Source: Pseudomonas pseudonitroreducens
GTDB taxonomy: Bacteria; Pseudomonadota; Gammaproteobacteria; Pseudomonadales; Pseudomonadaceae
Reading direction: 5' to 3'
DNA length: 64,000 nt
NCBI RefSeq assembly: GCF_021603645.1
Contig: NZ_BQHJ01000011.1
Coordinates: 186,001-250,000, forward strand
The notes under the pieces were generated by a model that saw only the letters and a list, made by a program, of their open reading frames with translations, searched no databases and was not told the origin of the DNA. Below are positions 8,838-20,217 of the stretch, in pieces. Position 1 is the first letter of the stretch. Every line of letters begins with the position of its first letter. The translations under genes and the position numbers were made by a program.

Positions 8838-9434
8838 TCAGCGGCGGTTGGGCAGGGCGGCGATCACGTCCTCGGCCTGCAGCCCCTTGTCGCGCTGGAC
8901 CACCGAGAACTCCACGCGCTGTCCTTCGATCAGGATGCGGTGGCCTTCGCCGCGGATGGCGCGGAAGTGGACGAAGATGTCCTCGCCCGAGTCGCGGGAG
9001 ATGAAGCCGAAACCCTTGGAGGTGTTGAACCACTTCACGGTGCCGGTTTCGCGGTCGACGCCGGCGAAGGTTTCGATGGCAGCGCTGGTGCTTGGTTTGT
9101 TGAGGCTGGCAATCCACTGCAGAACGACGGCGCCGGCCAGGCTCAGCAGCGGCAGCACGATGGCCGGTTGATCGCCGATGAAGGGCAGCGGGGCGAGCAG
9201 GATCAGGATCTGCAGAACAACGGCCAGTACCACCAGGGCGGTGGCCAGGCCTTGCAGGGCTGAAGGGTGTTTCAGCTGGCTGCTCGGGGTGAGCAGGAGG
9301 CTGGTCAGGCCGAGCAAGGCCAGATAGACAGCATCGCTTTGTTGCAGGTAGGGCAGGGCATCATTGCGCAGACTCGGGAAAAGGGACAGCACGAGTGCAG
9401 CGACGCCCGTCACGAGATGGACGATCTTCAACAT
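8838..9434 (-). CDS. Membrane protein with C-terminal cold-shock domain
   Basis: A 198-residue fusion. Residues 1-110 contain about four hydrophobic segments (a first one at 5-20, others near 37-50, 63-82 and 88-108). Residues 128-195 are a cold-shock domain with the nucleic-acid-binding RNP1 string [18 protein letters not shown]. Cold-shock domains bind single-stranded RNA or DNA; here it would be tethered to the inner membrane on the cytoplasmic side. The same architecture stands at this place in P. aeruginosa (PA0961). It is convergent with slyX. Its role is unknown. Confidence 0.85.
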   Translation of the reverse strand: MLKIVHLVTGVAALVLSLFPSLRNDALPYLQQSDAVYLALLGLTSLLLTPSSQLKHPSALQGLATALVVLAVVLQILILLAPLPFIGDQPAIVLPLLSLAGAVVLQWIASLNKPSTSAAIETFAGVDRETGTVKWFNTSKGFGFISRDSGEDIFVHFRAIRGEGHRILIEGQRVEFSVVQRDKGLQAEDVIAALPNRR

Positions 9435-9648
9435 GGCTACGGATTCACCTTGAGCGGGTAACGAAAAAAGAAGTAGCCGTCCCTGGGTGCGACGCCGGAA
9501 AAGAAAATGAAAGCGTGCCGGACGGCCTATGCGCGAAGCGCACGGCAGTTATTTAACAGCAAACCACTTGCCTTCTCAAATCAACCGCTTAGCTCATTCG
9601 TAGGGGGGGAGGCCTGCTGGAAGGCGGACCTCCTATATAAAGGAAGGA

Positions 9649-10119
9649 TTACTCGGCGAGCAGGCTGCGCAGCATCCAGGCGGTCTTCTCGTGGACTTGC
9701 ATGCGCTGGGTGAGCAAGTCGGCAGTGGGCTCGTCCGCCACCTTGTCGGCCAGCGGGAAGATGCTGCGTGCGGTGCGTACCACGGCTTCTTGCCCCTGAA
9801 CCAGCAGCCTGATCATTTCCTGGGCATCCGGCACGCCTTCCTCTTCCTTGATGGAGGACAGGCGAGCGTAGGCGGCATAGGTGCCCGGCGCCGGGAAGCC
9901 CAGGGCGCGGATGCGCTCGGCAATGCTGTCCACGGCCAGCGCCAGTTCGGTGTACTGCCCTTCGAACATCAGGTGCAGGGTATTGAACATCGGCCCGGTG
10001 ACGTTCCAGTGGAAGTTATGGGTCTTCAGGTACAGGGTGTAGGTATCGGCCAGCAGGCGGGACAGGCCGTCGGCGATGGCGGCGCGATCTTCTTTGGCGA
10101 TTCCGATATCGATGTCCAT
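9649..10119 (-). CDS. Dps-family ferritin-like DNA-protection protein
   Basis: A 156-residue Dps-like protein at the position of PAO1 PA0962. Dps dodecamers oxidise Fe(II) with peroxide and store the iron, shielding DNA. The inter-subunit ferroxidase ligands are present: His37 in NFHWNV, His49, and Asp64 and Glu68 in AVDSIAERI. The start at 10119 ([11 protein letters not shown]) is preceded by GATGAGGAGATCGCC, a good ribosome-binding site; the seven extra residues upstream are noncoding. It is monocistronic, with 213 bases to the preceding cold-shock gene and a divergent regulator-sized gap of 240 bases on the other side. Confidence 0.9.
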   Translation of the reverse strand: MDIDIGIAKEDRAAIADGLSRLLADTYTLYLKTHNFHWNVTGPMFNTLHLMFEGQYTELALAVDSIAERIRALGFPAPGTYAAYARLSSIKEEEGVPDAQEMIRLLVQGQEAVVRTARSIFPLADKVADEPTADLLTQRMQVHEKTAWMLRSLLAE

Positions 10120-10359
10120 GGCGATCTCCTCATCGTGCATGAATGATTTAAAACGCTGGATTCGAGGCTACCATCGGGGCAGGTGTGAAGCTCTTGGTCT
10201 ATATCAAGGCAATCGATTGAGTTTTTCTATTAAAGGGCTGTGCGCCCGGCAGGCTTTTCCGCCACCGGAGCCCGGCTGCAACCTGCGGATTTTTCAGGCT
10301 ATAATCGGCCTCTTTGCCGCGGGACGCGGACCCGTGGCGTTACACAGCCAAGGTGTTCC

Positions 10360-10629
10360 ATGCCGATTTACGAGTACCAATGCCAGTCCTGCGCGCATCA
10401 GCTGGAATCGCTGCAGAAGATCAGCGATGCGCCGTTGGTCGATTGTCCGGCCTGCAAGGCTCCCGAATTGAAGAAGATGTTGTCGGCTCCGGGCTTCCGC
10501 CTGGGCGGCAGCGGTTGGTACGAGACCGACTTCAAGACCGGAGCGAAGAAGAACCTGGCCTCCGGCGATGCCCCAGCGGCCTGTCCGGCCACCGGTTGCG
10601 GTGCCGGCGCCTGCTCCGCCAGCGAATGA
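10360..10629 (+). CDS. FmdB-family zinc-ribbon protein
   Basis: An 89-residue protein that starts with the FmdB hallmark [20 protein letters not shown]. Two CxxC knuckles (CQSC at 8-11 and CPAC at about 29-32) form a small zinc ribbon. The C-terminal 25 residues are Ala/Gly/Cys-rich with further cysteines ([11 protein letters not shown]), typical of the group in pseudomonads. It is annotated elsewhere as a putative regulator, but a direct role is not established. It lies just upstream of aspS (44 bases), probably in one transcript. Confidence 0.85.
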   Translation: MPIYEYQCQSCAHQLESLQKISDAPLVDCPACKAPELKKMLSAPGFRLGGSGWYETDFKTGAKKNLASGDAPAACPATGCGAGACSASE

Positions 10630-10672
10630 GCGGTTCCCTAGAATTCAAGACTTTCGAGAAGCGAAACACACC

Positions 10673-12451
10673 ATGATGCGCAGCCACTATTGCGGCCAGT
10701 TGAACGAGAGCCTGGACGGCCAGGTAGTCACTCTTTGCGGTTGGGTACACCGTCGCCGCGACCACGGCGGGGTGATCTTCCTCGACGTGCGTGATCGTGA
10801 GGGTCTGGCCCAGGTGGTGTTTGACCCGGATCGCGTCGAGACCTTCGCCAAGGCCGACCGCGTGCGCAGCGAGTACGTGGTGAAGATCACCGGCAAGGTG
10901 CGCCTGCGCCCCGAAGGTGCGCGCAACTCGAACATGGCTTCGGGCGCCATCGAAGTGCTGGGCCACGAGCTGGAAGTGCTGAACCAGGCGGAAACCCCGC
11001 CGTTCCCGCTGGACGAATACTCCGACGTGGGCGAGGAAACCCGCCTGCGCTACCGCTTCATCGACCTGCGTCGCCCGGAAATGGCCGCCAAGCTGAAGCT
11101 GCGCGCGCGCATCACCAGCAGCATCCGCCGCTACCTGGACGACAACGGCTTCCTCGACGTGGAAACCCCGATCCTCGGTCGCCCGACGCCGGAAGGCGCG
11201 CGTGACTACCTGGTGCCGAGCCGCACCTACCCGGGCCACTTCTTCGCCCTGCCGCAGTCGCCCCAGTTGTTCAAGCAACTGCTGATGGTGGCCGGCTTCG
11301 ACCGTTACTACCAGATCGCCAAGTGCTTCCGCGACGAAGACCTGCGTGCCGACCGCCAGCCGGAATTCACCCAGATCGACATCGAGACCAGCTTCCTCGA
11401 AGAAAGCGACATCATCGAGATCACCGAGAAGATGGTGCGCCAGCTGTTCAAGGAAGTACTGAACGTCGAGTTCGACGAATTCCCGCACATGCCCTTCGAG
11501 GAGGCCATGCGCCGCTACGGTTCGGACAAGCCTGACCTGCGTATCCCGCTGGAATTGGTCGACGTCGCCGATCAGTTGAAGGATGTCGAGTTCAAGGTCT
11601 TCTCCGGCCCGGCCAATGATCCGAAGGGTCGCGTTGCCGCCCTGCGCGTTCCGGGCGGTGCGAGCATGCCGCGCAAGCAGATCGACGACTACACCAAGTT
11701 CGTCGGCATCTACGGCGCCAAGGGCCTGGCCTACATCAAGGTCAACGAGCGCGCCAAGGGCGTGGAAGGCCTGCAGTCGCCGATCGTGAAGAACATCGCC
11801 GAGCCGAACCTGAACGAGATCCTCGATCGCGTCGGTGCGGTCGATGGCGACATCGTGTTCTTCGGCGCCGACAAGGCCAAGATCGTCTGCGACGCCCTGG
11901 GCGCGCTGCGCATCAAGGTCGGCCATGACCTCAACCTGCTCACCAAGGAGTGGGCACCGATGTGGGTCGTGGACTTCCCGATGTTCGAAGAGAACGACGA
12001 CGGCAGCCTGACTTCGCTGCACCACCCGTTCACCGCACCCAAGTGCACCCCGGAAGAGCTGGAGGCCAACCCGGCCGGCAAGCTGTCCCGTGCCTACGAC
12101 ATGGTGCTCAACGGCACCGAGCTGGGCGGCGGTTCCATCCGTATCCACGACAAGGCCATGCAGCAGGCGGTGTTCCGCGTGCTGGGCATCGACGATGCGG
12201 AGCAGGAAGAGAAGTTCGGCTTCCTGCTGGACGCCCTGAAGTACGGCGCACCGCCGCACGGTGGCCTGGCCTTCGGCCTGGACCGTCTGGTGATGCTGAT
12301 GACCGGCGCGGCCTCGATCCGCGAAGTCATCGCCTTCCCGAAAACCCAGAGCGCCGGCGACGTCATGACCCAGGCGCCGGGCACTGTAGATGCCAAGGCT
12401 CTGCGCGAGCTGAACATCCGCCTGCGCGAGCAGCAGAAGGCCGCCGAGTAA
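10673..12451 (+). CDS. aspS: Aspartyl-tRNA synthetase
   Basis: A 592-residue bacterial class IIb synthetase, the usual length. It has an N-terminal OB-fold anticodon-binding domain (about 1-105), a catalytic core with motif 2 [18 protein letters not shown] and motif 3 [13 protein letters not shown], and the bacterial GAD insertion (about 290-420). His31 in RRDHGG is the residue that, in P. aeruginosa AspRS, is linked to relaxed tRNA recognition; that enzyme is known to be non-discriminating and to make Asp-tRNA-Asn for GatCAB. By similarity this one is probably non-discriminating too. The start is the first of two adjacent ATGs at 10673. Confidence 0.97.
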   Translation: MMRSHYCGQLNESLDGQVVTLCGWVHRRRDHGGVIFLDVRDREGLAQVVFDPDRVETFAKADRVRSEYVVKITGKVRLRPEGARNSNMASGAIEVLGHELEVLNQAETPPFPLDEYSDVGEETRLRYRFIDLRRPEMAAKLKLRARITSSIRRYLDDNGFLDVETPILGRPTPEGARDYLVPSRTYPGHFFALPQSPQLFKQLLMVAGFDRYYQIAKCFRDEDLRADRQPEFTQIDIETSFLEESDIIEITEKMVRQLFKEVLNVEFDEFPHMPFEEAMRRYGSDKPDLRIPLELVDVADQLKDVEFKVFSGPANDPKGRVAALRVPGGASMPRKQIDDYTKFVGIYGAKGLAYIKVNERAKGVEGLQSPIVKNIAEPNLNEILDRVGAVDGDIVFFGADKAKIVCDALGALRIKVGHDLNLLTKEWAPMWVVDFPMFEENDDGSLTSLHHPFTAPKCTPEELEANPAGKLSRAYDMVLNGTELGGGSIRIHDKAMQQAVFRVLGIDDAEQEEKFGFLLDALKYGAPPHGGLAFGLDRLVMLMTGAASIREVIAFPKTQSAGDVMTQAPGTVDAKALRELNIRLREQQKAAE

Positions 12452-12524
12452 GTCGATTCGGATTGCAGCGGCGCCCGCAAACCGGGCGCCGCGTGCGAAG
12501 CAAACAAGTGATACGGAGTGAGTT

Positions 12525-13271
12525 ATGGCTGGTCATTCCAAATGGGCCAACATCAAGCACCGCAAGGAACGTCAGGACGCCAAGAAGGGCAAGATCTTCA
12601 CCAAGCTCATTCGTGAGCTGACCGTTGCTGCCAAGCAGGGTGGCGGGATTCCGGCGGACAACCCGCGCCTGCGCCTGGCCGTGGACAAGGCGCTGACCGC
12701 CAACATGACCCGCGACACCATCGACCGCGCCATCCAGCGCGGCGTGGGCTCCAGCGAAGCCGACAACATGGCTGAGCTGACCTACGAAGGCTACGCGCCC
12801 AGCGGCGTGGCGATCATCGTCGAGGCTATGACCGACAACCGCAACCGCACCGCGGCCGAAGTGCGCCATGCCTTCAGCAAGTGCGGCGGCAACCTCGGGA
12901 CCGATGGTTCGGTGGCCTACATGTTCGAGCGCAAGGGGCAGATCAGCTATGCGCCGGGCGTGAACGAAGAGGCCCTGATGGATGCCGCGCTGGAAGCCGG
13001 CGCCGACGATGTAGTGGTCAATGACGATGGCTCCATCGACGTCTTCACCACCTTCGCCGACTTCATCTCGGTCAACGAAGCGCTGACCGAAGCGGGCTTC
13101 AAGGGCGAAGAGGCGGAGATCACCATGATCCCGTCGACCGTGGCGACCCTGGACCTGGACACCGCGCAGAAGGTCCTCAAGCTGATCGACATGCTGGAAG
13201 ACCTGGATGACGTACAGAACGTCTACTCCAATGCGGACATCCCGGACGAGGTGATGGCCCAGTTGGGCTGA
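12525..13271 (+). CDS. pmpR: YebC/PmpR family transcription or translation factor
   Basis: A 248-residue YebC/TACO1-family protein with the hallmark start [21 protein letters not shown]. In P. aeruginosa the protein at this locus (PA0964, PmpR) represses pqsR and so tunes quinolone signalling; other family members act on ribosomes at polyproline stretches. The three-domain arrangement is intact, with acidic domain 2 (about 80-240). It follows aspS at 73 bases and precedes ruvC, the conserved order in gamma-proteobacteria. The start ATG at 12525 has a GGAGTGAG site upstream. Confidence 0.95.
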   Translation: MAGHSKWANIKHRKERQDAKKGKIFTKLIRELTVAAKQGGGIPADNPRLRLAVDKALTANMTRDTIDRAIQRGVGSSEADNMAELTYEGYAPSGVAIIVEAMTDNRNRTAAEVRHAFSKCGGNLGTDGSVAYMFERKGQISYAPGVNEEALMDAALEAGADDVVVNDDGSIDVFTTFADFISVNEALTEAGFKGEEAEITMIPSTVATLDLDTAQKVLKLIDMLEDLDDVQNVYSNADIPDEVMAQLG

Positions 13272-13296
13272 TCCCACCACCGGCGATGTGCTGAAG

Positions 13297-13345
13297 CCGG
13301 AAGCGGGAGTGGTCGTCAGCGGCGCCTCCCGCTTCCGGTTTTTGT
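13297..13345 (+). terminator. Rho-independent terminator after pmpR
   Basis: CCGGAAGCGGGAG (13297-13309) pairs perfectly with CTCCCGCTTCCGG (13326-13338), followed by a T-run. The loop is 16 bases. It separates aspS-pmpR from the ruv genes. Confidence 0.88.
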
Positions 13346-13387
13346 TATCTGAAATGCGCGTTGCAGACTAGGTGTGATCGAACGGAC

Positions 13388-13912
13388 ATGACCCTGATTC
13401 TCGGTATCGACCCAGGCTCACGGATTACCGGCTTCGGCGTGGTGCGCGACACCGGCCGTGGTTGTGAATACGTGGCTTCGGGCTGCATCCGCACCGGCAA
13501 TGGCGAGCTGTTCGAACGCCTGCAGATCGTCTTTCGTGGTGTGCGTGAGGTCATCCAGACCTACCAGCCGACCATGATGGGCATCGAGCAGGTGTTCATG
13601 GCGCGCAACGCCGACTCGGCGCTGAAGCTGGGGCAGGCGCGTGGCGCGGCCATAGTCGCGGCGGCGGAAGAGGGGCTGCAGATCGCCGAGTACACCGCCA
13701 GCCAGGTCAAGCAGGCGATTGCCGGCACCGGCGGCGCGGACAAGCAGCAGGTGCAGATGATGGTCATGCATCTGCTCAAGCTGACGCAGAAGCCGCAGAT
13801 CGATGCCTCCGATGCACTGGCCATCGCCCTGTGCCATGCGCATACCCGGCAGAGCCTGGTGCCACATGGCCTGATGGGCGCCCGCCGTCGCGGCGGTCGC
13901 CTGCGCCTGTGA
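13388..13912 (+). CDS. ruvC: Holliday junction endonuclease RuvC
   Basis: A 174-residue RuvC resolvase that nicks Holliday junctions symmetrically during recombinational repair. The first catalytic aspartate lies in [10 protein letters not shown] (Asp8), the glutamate in [11 protein letters not shown], and the C-terminal acidic pair in [15 protein letters not shown] start at the Met of [10 protein letters not shown] at 13388; the nine residues further upstream are not part of the family. It heads the ruvCAB cluster, with ruvA 34 bases downstream. Confidence 0.97.
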   Translation: MTLILGIDPGSRITGFGVVRDTGRGCEYVASGCIRTGNGELFERLQIVFRGVREVIQTYQPTMMGIEQVFMARNADSALKLGQARGAAIVAAAEEGLQIAEYTASQVKQAIAGTGGADKQQVQMMVMHLLKLTQKPQIDASDALAIALCHAHTRQSLVPHGLMGARRRGGRLRL

Positions 13913-13946
13913 TATCCAGACAAACTTTCTTCAAGGACTTTGACTC

Positions 13947-14552
13947 GTGATTGGACGCTTGCGTGGCACCCTGGCGGAAAAGCAGCCGCCGCACCTCATC
14001 GTCGATGTGAATGGCGTGGGCTACGAGCTGGAAGTGCCGATGACCACCCTGTATCGCCTGCCGAGCCTGGGCGAGCCGGTGACCCTGCACACCCATTTGG
14101 TGGTGCGCGAGGATGCCCACCTGCTCTATGGCTTTGCCGAGAAGCGTGAGCGTGAGCTGTTTCGCGAGCTGATCCGCCTCAATGGCGTGGGGCCGAAGCT
14201 GGCGCTGGCGTTGATGTCCGGGCTGGAAGTCGATGAGCTGGTGCGTTGCGTGCAGGCCCAGGATACTTCCACCCTGGTGAAGATTCCCGGTGTCGGCAAG
14301 AAAACCGCCGAGCGCCTGCTGGTAGAGCTCAAGGATCGCTTCAAGGCGTGGGAGAATATTCCTTCCATCGCACCATTGGTGGTGGAACCCCTGCGGGTAG
14401 CCGCAGTCTCAAGCGCCGAGTCCGATGCGGTCAGCGCGCTGATCGCCCTGGGCTTCAAACCCCAGGAGGCGAGCCGCGCCGTGGCCGCCGTGCAGGAGGA
14501 AGGCTTGTCCAGCGAAGAACTCATCCGCCGTTCCCTCAAGGGCATGGTCTAG
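13947..14552 (+). CDS. ruvA: Holliday junction DNA helicase subunit RuvA
   Basis: A 201-residue RuvA that binds the four-way junction as a tetramer and loads RuvB. It has an N-terminal OB fold (MIGRLRGTL...), a central pair of helix-hairpin-helix motifs ([18 protein letters not shown] and [19 protein letters not shown]), and a C-terminal three-helix domain that contacts RuvB (about 150-201). The start codon is GTG at 13947. RuvB starts ten bases after its stop. Confidence 0.97.
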   Translation: MIGRLRGTLAEKQPPHLIVDVNGVGYELEVPMTTLYRLPSLGEPVTLHTHLVVREDAHLLYGFAEKRERELFRELIRLNGVGPKLALALMSGLEVDELVRCVQAQDTSTLVKIPGVGKKTAERLLVELKDRFKAWENIPSIAPLVVEPLRVAAVSSAESDAVSALIALGFKPQEASRAVAAVQEEGLSSEELIRRSLKGMV

Positions 14553-14562
14553 GTAGACACTG

Positions 14563-15621
14563 ATGATCGAAGCCGATCGCCTGATTTCCTCCGCTTCCAC
14601 TCGCGACCGCGAAGAGCAGTTCGACCGCGCCATCCGCCCGCTCAAGCTGGCGGACTACGTCGGTCAGCCGGTGGTGCGCGAGCAGATGGAGTTGTTCATC
14701 CAGGCGGCCCGTGGGCGTCAGGAAGCGCTGGATCACACGCTGATCTTCGGCCCGCCCGGATTGGGCAAGACCACCCTGGCGAACATCATCGCCCAGGAGA
14801 TGGGCGTTTCGATCAAGAGCACCTCCGGCCCGGTGCTGGAGCGCCCCGGCGACCTGGCGGCAATCCTGACCAACCTCGAGCCCAACGACGTGCTGTTCGT
14901 GGATGAGATCCATCGCCTGTCGCCCATCGTCGAGGAAGTGTTGTACCCGGCCATGGAAGACTTCCAGCTGGATATCATGATTGGCGAAGGCCCGGCTGCA
15001 CGCTCGATCAAGCTCGACTTGCCACCCTTCACTCTGGTTGGCGCGACGACTCGTGCCGGCATGCTGACCAATCCGCTGCGTGACCGCTTCGGTATCGTCC
15101 AGCGTCTCGAGTTCTATGGTGTGGACGATCTTTCCAGTATCGTCGCGCGCTCGGCGAGCATCCTCGGGCTGGAAATCGAGCCTGCGGGCGCCTACGAAAT
15201 CGCCCGGCGTGCACGTGGCACGCCGCGGATCGCCAACCGTCTGCTGCGCCGTGTGCGGGATTTCGCCGAGGTGCGCGGCACCGGACATATCAGCAGTGAC
15301 ATCGCCGACAAGGCGCTGAACCTGCTGGACGTGGACGAACGAGGCTTCGATCACCAGGATCGCCGCCTGCTGCTGACGATGATCGACAAGTTCGATGGCG
15401 GCCCGGTGGGTATCGACAACCTGGCGGCGGCCATCAGCGAAGAAAGACACACGATTGAAGATGTGCTGGAGCCCTATCTGATCCAGCAAGGCTATATCAT
15501 GCGCACACCGCGCGGCCGTGTCGTGACCCGGCACGCGTACCTGCATTTCGGCCTGAACGTGCCGAAGCGGATGGGGGAGGGGGCGACGCCGGATCTGTTC
15601 GCCCCTGAAGATGGTAATTAA
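14563..15621 (+). CDS. ruvB: Holliday junction branch migration ATPase RuvB
   Basis: A 352-residue AAA+ motor that drives branch migration. Walker A is GPPGLGKT (residues 63-70), Walker B is VDEIHRLSP, sensor 1 is GATTRAGML and the C-terminal winged-helix domain includes [17 protein letters not shown]. Length is slightly above the 346 residues of E. coli. It completes ruvCAB. The ybgC gene follows at 52 bases, so ruv and tol genes may be partly cotranscribed. Confidence 0.97.
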   Translation: MIEADRLISSASTRDREEQFDRAIRPLKLADYVGQPVVREQMELFIQAARGRQEALDHTLIFGPPGLGKTTLANIIAQEMGVSIKSTSGPVLERPGDLAAILTNLEPNDVLFVDEIHRLSPIVEEVLYPAMEDFQLDIMIGEGPAARSIKLDLPPFTLVGATTRAGMLTNPLRDRFGIVQRLEFYGVDDLSSIVARSASILGLEIEPAGAYEIARRARGTPRIANRLLRRVRDFAEVRGTGHISSDIADKALNLLDVDERGFDHQDRRLLLTMIDKFDGGPVGIDNLAAAISEERHTIEDVLEPYLIQQGYIMRTPRGRVVTRHAYLHFGLNVPKRMGEGATPDLFAPEDGN

Positions 15622-15670
15622 TTGCATTTGTAGACGATTGCCGATTGGCAAAGTCTCTACTTGGTTCTAG

Positions 15671-16120
<450 letters not shown>

Positions 16121-16121
16121 C

Positions 16122-16817
16122 GTGGAACCGAACGTCGTCGACCATACTTCCATGTGGAGCTTGATCAGTAACGCCAGCGTCGTGGTACAGCTGGTGATGC
16201 TGACCCTGGTGGCCGCATCGGTCACTTCCTGGATCATGATTTTCCAGCGCAGCAACATGATGCGCTCGGCGAAGAAGGCCCTGGAAACTTTCGAAGAGCG
16301 CTTCTGGTCGGGCATCGACCTGTCCAAGCTCTATCGTCAGGCGGGCAGCAACCCCGATCCGGATTCGGGGGTCGAGCAGATCTTCCGTGCCGGCTTCAAG
16401 GAATTCTCGCGTCTGCGCCAGCAGGCCGGCGTCGATCCGGATGCAGTGATGGAAGGCGTTTCCCGCGCCATGCGCGTTGCCATTTCCCGTGAGGAAGAGA
16501 AGCTGGAAACCAGCCTGCCGTTCCTCGCCACCGTCGGTTCCACCAGCCCGTACATCGGTCTGTTCGGCACCGTGTGGGGCATCATGAACTCCTTCCGTGG
16601 CCTGGCCACCGTGCAGCAGGCCACCCTCGCCACCGTGGCGCCGGGTATCGCCGAAGCGCTGATCGCCACTGCAATCGGCCTGTTCGCGGCGATTCCCGCG
16701 GTCATCGCCTACAACCGTTTCGCCGCTCGCTCGGAAATGCTCATCGGCCGCTACTACACCTTCGCCGACGAGTTCCAGGCCATCCTGCACCGCAAAGTGC
16801 ACACCAGCGACGATTGA
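16122..16817 (+). CDS. tolQ: Tol-Pal system proton channel subunit TolQ
   Basis: A 231-residue MotA/TolQ/ExbB-family inner-membrane protein. Three transmembrane segments are visible (about residues 15-37, 135-160 and 170-192), with a large cytoplasmic loop between the first two. The family signature with SPYIGLFGTVWGIM and GIAEALIATAIGLFAAIPAV is intact. With TolR it forms the proton-driven stator that energises TolA for outer-membrane constriction at division. The start is GTG at 16122, after AGGAGATTAAC; the longer reading overlaps ybgC. Confidence 0.97.
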   Translation: MEPNVVDHTSMWSLISNASVVVQLVMLTLVAASVTSWIMIFQRSNMMRSAKKALETFEERFWSGIDLSKLYRQAGSNPDPDSGVEQIFRAGFKEFSRLRQQAGVDPDAVMEGVSRAMRVAISREEEKLETSLPFLATVGSTSPYIGLFGTVWGIMNSFRGLATVQQATLATVAPGIAEALIATAIGLFAAIPAVIAYNRFAARSEMLIGRYYTFADEFQAILHRKVHTSDD

Positions 16818-16840
16818 AGACGACCAAGAGGTAAGCCGTC

Positions 16841-17305
16841 ATGGCAAGAGTTCGTCACAAGCGCAAGCCGGTCGCGGAAATGAACGTGGTGCCCTACATC
16901 GACGTGATGTTGGTACTGCTGGTCATTTTCATGGTGACCGCGCCCATGCTCAACCAGGGGGTCAAGGTCGACCTGCCCAAGGTTTCCAGCGAAGCGCTGC
17001 CGCAGGATAACGATTCCCGCGTGCTCACCATCTCCATCAAGGCCGACAAGACCTACTACTGGAACATGGGCTCGGAAGTGGACCCGGATCAGGGCAAGGG
17101 CAGCCAGACTGCCGTGGACCTCGATCAACTGGTCAACGCTGCCACTGGGATCATGGCCGAGAACAGCCGCCAGGGTAAGAAAGTCCAGGTCTTCGTCCGT
17201 GGGGACAAGGCAGTCGACTATGGCTCGGTCATGGCCGTCATGGGCGGTCTGCAGAAAGCCGGAGTCGGCAACGTCGGTCTGATTACCGAGGCACCAGGTA
17301 GTTGA
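16841..17305 (+). CDS. tolR: Tol-Pal system protein TolR
   Basis: A 154-residue ExbD/TolR-type protein with one N-terminal transmembrane segment (about 19-38). The proton-carrying Asp is in VVPYIDVMLVLLVIFMV. The rest is periplasmic and includes KVDLPKVSSEALP just after the membrane. It partners TolQ. The TGA stop overlaps the tolA ATG at 17305 (TGATG), a coupled junction. Confidence 0.96.
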   Translation: MARVRHKRKPVAEMNVVPYIDVMLVLLVIFMVTAPMLNQGVKVDLPKVSSEALPQDNDSRVLTISIKADKTYYWNMGSEVDPDQGKGSQTAVDLDQLVNAATGIMAENSRQGKKVQVFVRGDKAVDYGSVMAVMGGLQKAGVGNVGLITEAPGS

Positions 17306-18357
17306 TGCACCAGCTCGAGCGCTCTCAATCGGAAGGCTACTTCTGGCCAACGGTCCTGGCCGTGGCCCTGCATGTGTTGATTTTCGCCATGCTGTTCGTC
17401 AGCTGGGCCAGTACGCCTGAACTGCCGCCTTCGCGGCCGATCGTCCAGGCTACCCTGTACCAGCTGAAGTCCAAGAGCCAGGCAACCCAGCAGACCAACC
17501 AGAAGATAGCCGGCGAGGCGAAGAAGACTTCGGCCAAGCAATACGAGCAGGAGCAGCTCGAGCAGAAGAAGGCTGAGCAGCAGGCATTGGCTGCTGCGAA
17601 AGCCGAGGAACAAAAGAAGGCTGATGCGGCTCAAAAGGCTGCAGATGCCGCTGAGAAAGCGGCTGAAGCGAAGAAGGCAGATGACGCCAAGAAGGCCGCC
17701 GATGCCGCCGCAGCCGCCAAGAAGGCGGCCGAGGCCAAGGCTGCCGAGCAGAAACAGCAGGCTGACATAGCCAAGAAGAAAGCTGAGGAAGAGGCCAAGA
17801 AAGAGGCCGCTGACGAGGCGAAGAAGAAAGCTGCCGAGGAGGCCAAGAAGAAGGCCGCCGAGGACGCGAAGAAAAAAGCCGCCGCGGATGAAGCCAAGAA
17901 GAAGGCTGCCGCGGTCGAGGCTGCGAAGAAGAAGGCTGCCGCGGCAGCCGCCGCCGCAGCGCGCAAGGCGACGGAAGACAAGAAGGCCCAGGCCCTGGCC
18001 GATCTGCTGTCCAACGACACGCAACGGCAGCAGGCCCTGGCTGACGAGCAAGGTGACGAGGTGGCGGGTAACTTTGACGATCTGATCGTCAGCCTGGTAA
18101 GCCAGCAGTGGAGCCGTCCTCCTTCAGCTCGTAACGGAATGAGCGTAGAAGTGCTGATTCAGATGCTGCCGAGCGGCGCCATCACCAATGTGAGTGTGAC
18201 CCGCTCCAGCGGTGACAAGCCGTTCGACGATTCGGCGGTGGCTGCGGTCCGAAATGTGGGCCGTATTCCCGAACTGCAAAAACTGGATCGCGCCACGTTC
18301 GATAGCCTGTATCGTCAGCGCCGAATGGTCTTCAAACCGGAGGATTTAGATCTGTGA
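17305..18357 (+). CDS. tolA: Tol-Pal system protein TolA
   Basis: A 350-residue inner-membrane protein with three domains. A single transmembrane anchor lies at about 18-38. A long Ala/Lys/Glu-rich helical stretch (about 60-235) made of AKKAAE-like units spans the periplasm. The C-terminal globular domain (about 245-350) reaches Pal and TolB at the outer membrane. The coding repeats of GCC, AAG and GAG produce misleading open frames on the other strand. tolB begins four bases before its stop (GTGA overlap). Confidence 0.95.
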   Translation: MHQLERSQSEGYFWPTVLAVALHVLIFAMLFVSWASTPELPPSRPIVQATLYQLKSKSQATQQTNQKIAGEAKKTSAKQYEQEQLEQKKAEQQALAAAKAEEQKKADAAQKAADAAEKAAEAKKADDAKKAADAAAAAKKAAEAKAAEQKQQADIAKKKAEEEAKKEAADEAKKKAAEEAKKKAAEDAKKKAAADEAKKKAAAVEAAKKKAAAAAAAAARKATEDKKAQALADLLSNDTQRQQALADEQGDEVAGNFDDLIVSLVSQQWSRPPSARNGMSVEVLIQMLPSGAITNVSVTRSSGDKPFDDSAVAAVRNVGRIPELQKLDRATFDSLYRQRRMVFKPEDLDL

Positions 18358-19652
18358 GTACCCTGATTCGCTTCGCGCTCTTCGCCCTGGCCCTGGTGGC
18401 CGGCGCAGCGCAGGCCGCCGACCCGCTGGTGATCTCCAGTGGTCGTGACTCGGCCGTCCCGATTGCCGTGGTTCCGTTCGGCTGGCAGGGCGGTAACGTC
18501 CTGCCGGAAGACATGTCGAACATCATCGGCAATGACCTGCGCAACTCCGGTTACTTCGAACCGATTCCGCGCCAGAACATGATCAGCCAGCCGGCCCAGG
18601 CCAGTGAGGTGATCTACCGCGACTGGCAGGCCCTCGGAGCGCAGTACGTGCTGGTCGGCAGCATCGTGCCCAATGGTGGCCGCCTGCAGATCCAGTACGC
18701 CCTGCTCAACGTGGCGACCCAGGAGCAGGTCCTGACCGGGAGCGTGGGTGGCACCACCGACCAGCTTCGCGACATGTCGCACTACATCGCCGACCAGTCG
18801 TTCGAGAAGCTCACCGGCATCAAGGGGGCATTCTCCACCAAGCTGCTCTACGTGACCGCGGAGCGCTTCTCGGTGGACAACACCCGCTACACCCTGCAGC
18901 GCTCCGACTATGACGGTGCCCGTCCGGTGACCCTGCTGCAGTCGCGCGAGCCGATCCTCTCGCCGCGCTTCTCGCCTGATGGCCGTCGCATTGCCTATGT
19001 GTCCTTCGAGCAGAAGCGTCCGCGCATCTTCATGCAGTACGTCGACACTGGCCGCCGCGAGCAGATCTCCAACTTCGAAGGCCTCAATGGCGCCCCGGCC
19101 TTCTCGCCGGATGGCAACCGCCTGGCTTTCGTGCTGTCGCGCGATGGCAACCCGGAGATCTACGTGATGGACCTGGGCAGCCGCCAACTGCGTCGCCTGA
19201 CCAACAACTCGGCGATCGACACCGAACCCTTCTGGGGGGCGGATGGCTCGACCCTGTACTTCACCTCGGATCGTGGCGGCAAGCCGCAGATCTACAAGAT
19301 GAATGTGAACTCGGGCGCTACCGACCGCGTTACCTTCATCGGCAACTACAACGCCAACCCGAAACTGTCGGCGGATGAGAAGACCCTGGTCATGGTTCAC
19401 CGCCAGGACGGTTTCACCAACTTCCAGATCGCAGCGCAGGACCTTCAGCGCGGTAATCTCCGGGTACTTTCCAATACCAACCTGGATGACTCGCCCACTG
19501 TTGCGCCAAATGGCACGATGCTAATATACGCCACCCGCCAGCAGGACCGGGGCGTGTTGATGCTCGTGAGCATCAACGGACGTGTTCGGTTACCGCTACC
19601 CACCGCTCAAGGCGACGTGCGAGAGCCTTCCTGGTCCCCTTACCTGAACTGA
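18354..19652 (+). CDS. tolB: Tol-Pal system beta-propeller protein TolB
   Basis: A 432-residue periplasmic protein. The signal peptide ends at AGAAQAADP (about residue 22). An N-terminal alpha/beta domain (about 30-165) is followed by a six-bladed beta-propeller (about 175-430) with repeated [12 protein letters not shown]- and [13 protein letters not shown]-type blades. TolB binds Pal and is released by TolA as part of the Tol cycle. Translation starts at GTG 18354 inside the last codons of tolA. Confidence 0.97.
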   Translation: MSTLIRFALFALALVAGAAQAADPLVISSGRDSAVPIAVVPFGWQGGNVLPEDMSNIIGNDLRNSGYFEPIPRQNMISQPAQASEVIYRDWQALGAQYVLVGSIVPNGGRLQIQYALLNVATQEQVLTGSVGGTTDQLRDMSHYIADQSFEKLTGIKGAFSTKLLYVTAERFSVDNTRYTLQRSDYDGARPVTLLQSREPILSPRFSPDGRRIAYVSFEQKRPRIFMQYVDTGRREQISNFEGLNGAPAFSPDGNRLAFVLSRDGNPEIYVMDLGSRQLRRLTNNSAIDTEPFWGADGSTLYFTSDRGGKPQIYKMNVNSGATDRVTFIGNYNANPKLSADEKTLVMVHRQDGFTNFQIAAQDLQRGNLRVLSNTNLDDSPTVAPNGTMLIYATRQQDRGVLMLVSINGRVRLPLPTAQGDVREPSWSPYLN

Positions 19653-19704
19653 CGGTTGCCAACTGTTTCAAACTTATACACTGGGGTTCATTAGGAGTTA
19701 CATG

Positions 19705-20211
19705 ATGGAAATGCTGAAATTCGGCAAATTTGCCGTTATCGCCCTCGCCATGGCTGTTGCCGTAGGCTGCTCGTCCAAGAAAGGCGATGCTACTGGTGAA
19801 GGCGCCAATGGCGGCGTTGATCCGAACGCTGGCTACGGCGCCAACAGTGGTGCCGTTGACGGCTCCCTGAGCGACGAAGCCGCTCTGCGCGCTATCACCA
19901 CCTTCTACTTCGAGTACGACAGCTCCGACCTGAAGCCGGAAGCCATGCGTGCCCTGGACGTACACGCCAAGGACCTGAAAGGTTCCGGCCAGCGCGTAGT
20001 CCTGGAAGGTCACACTGACGAGCGCGGCACCCGCGAGTACAACATGGCTCTGGGCGAGCGTCGTGCCAAGGCCGTTCAGCGCTACCTGGTGCTGCAGGGC
20101 GTGTCCCCGGCTCAGCTGGAACTGGTTTCCTACGGCAAAGAGCGTCCGGTTGCCACTGGCCATGACGAGCAGTCCTGGGCCCAGAACCGTCGCGTTGAGC
20201 TGAAGAAGTAA
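19705..20211 (+). CDS. pal: Peptidoglycan-associated lipoprotein Pal (OprL)
   Basis: A 168-residue outer-membrane lipoprotein near identical in my recollection to P. aeruginosa OprL. The signal ends in VAVGC with Cys22 lipidated. The OmpA-like domain (about 60-168) includes the peptidoglycan-binding string [15 protein letters not shown] take the second ATG (19705) as start, as in OprL, with TTAGGAGTTACATG before it. Pal anchors the outer membrane to the wall and ends the Tol machine; cpoB follows after six bases. Confidence 0.97.
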   Translation: MEMLKFGKFAVIALAMAVAVGCSSKKGDATGEGANGGVDPNAGYGANSGAVDGSLSDEAALRAITTFYFEYDSSDLKPEAMRALDVHAKDLKGSGQRVVLEGHTDERGTREYNMALGERRAKAVQRYLVLQGVSPAQLELVSYGKERPVATGHDEQSWAQNRRVELKK

Positions 20212-20217
20212 GACGTG

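Noticed and set aside
10532-12259. 575-codon open frame opposite aspS
   Set aside because: Codon-bias shadow of aspS; no recognisable domain.
17560-18000. Low-complexity repeat in tolA as a DNA repeat element
   Set aside because: It codes the normal Ala/Lys/Glu helix of TolA; no mobile or structural repeat is needed to explain it.
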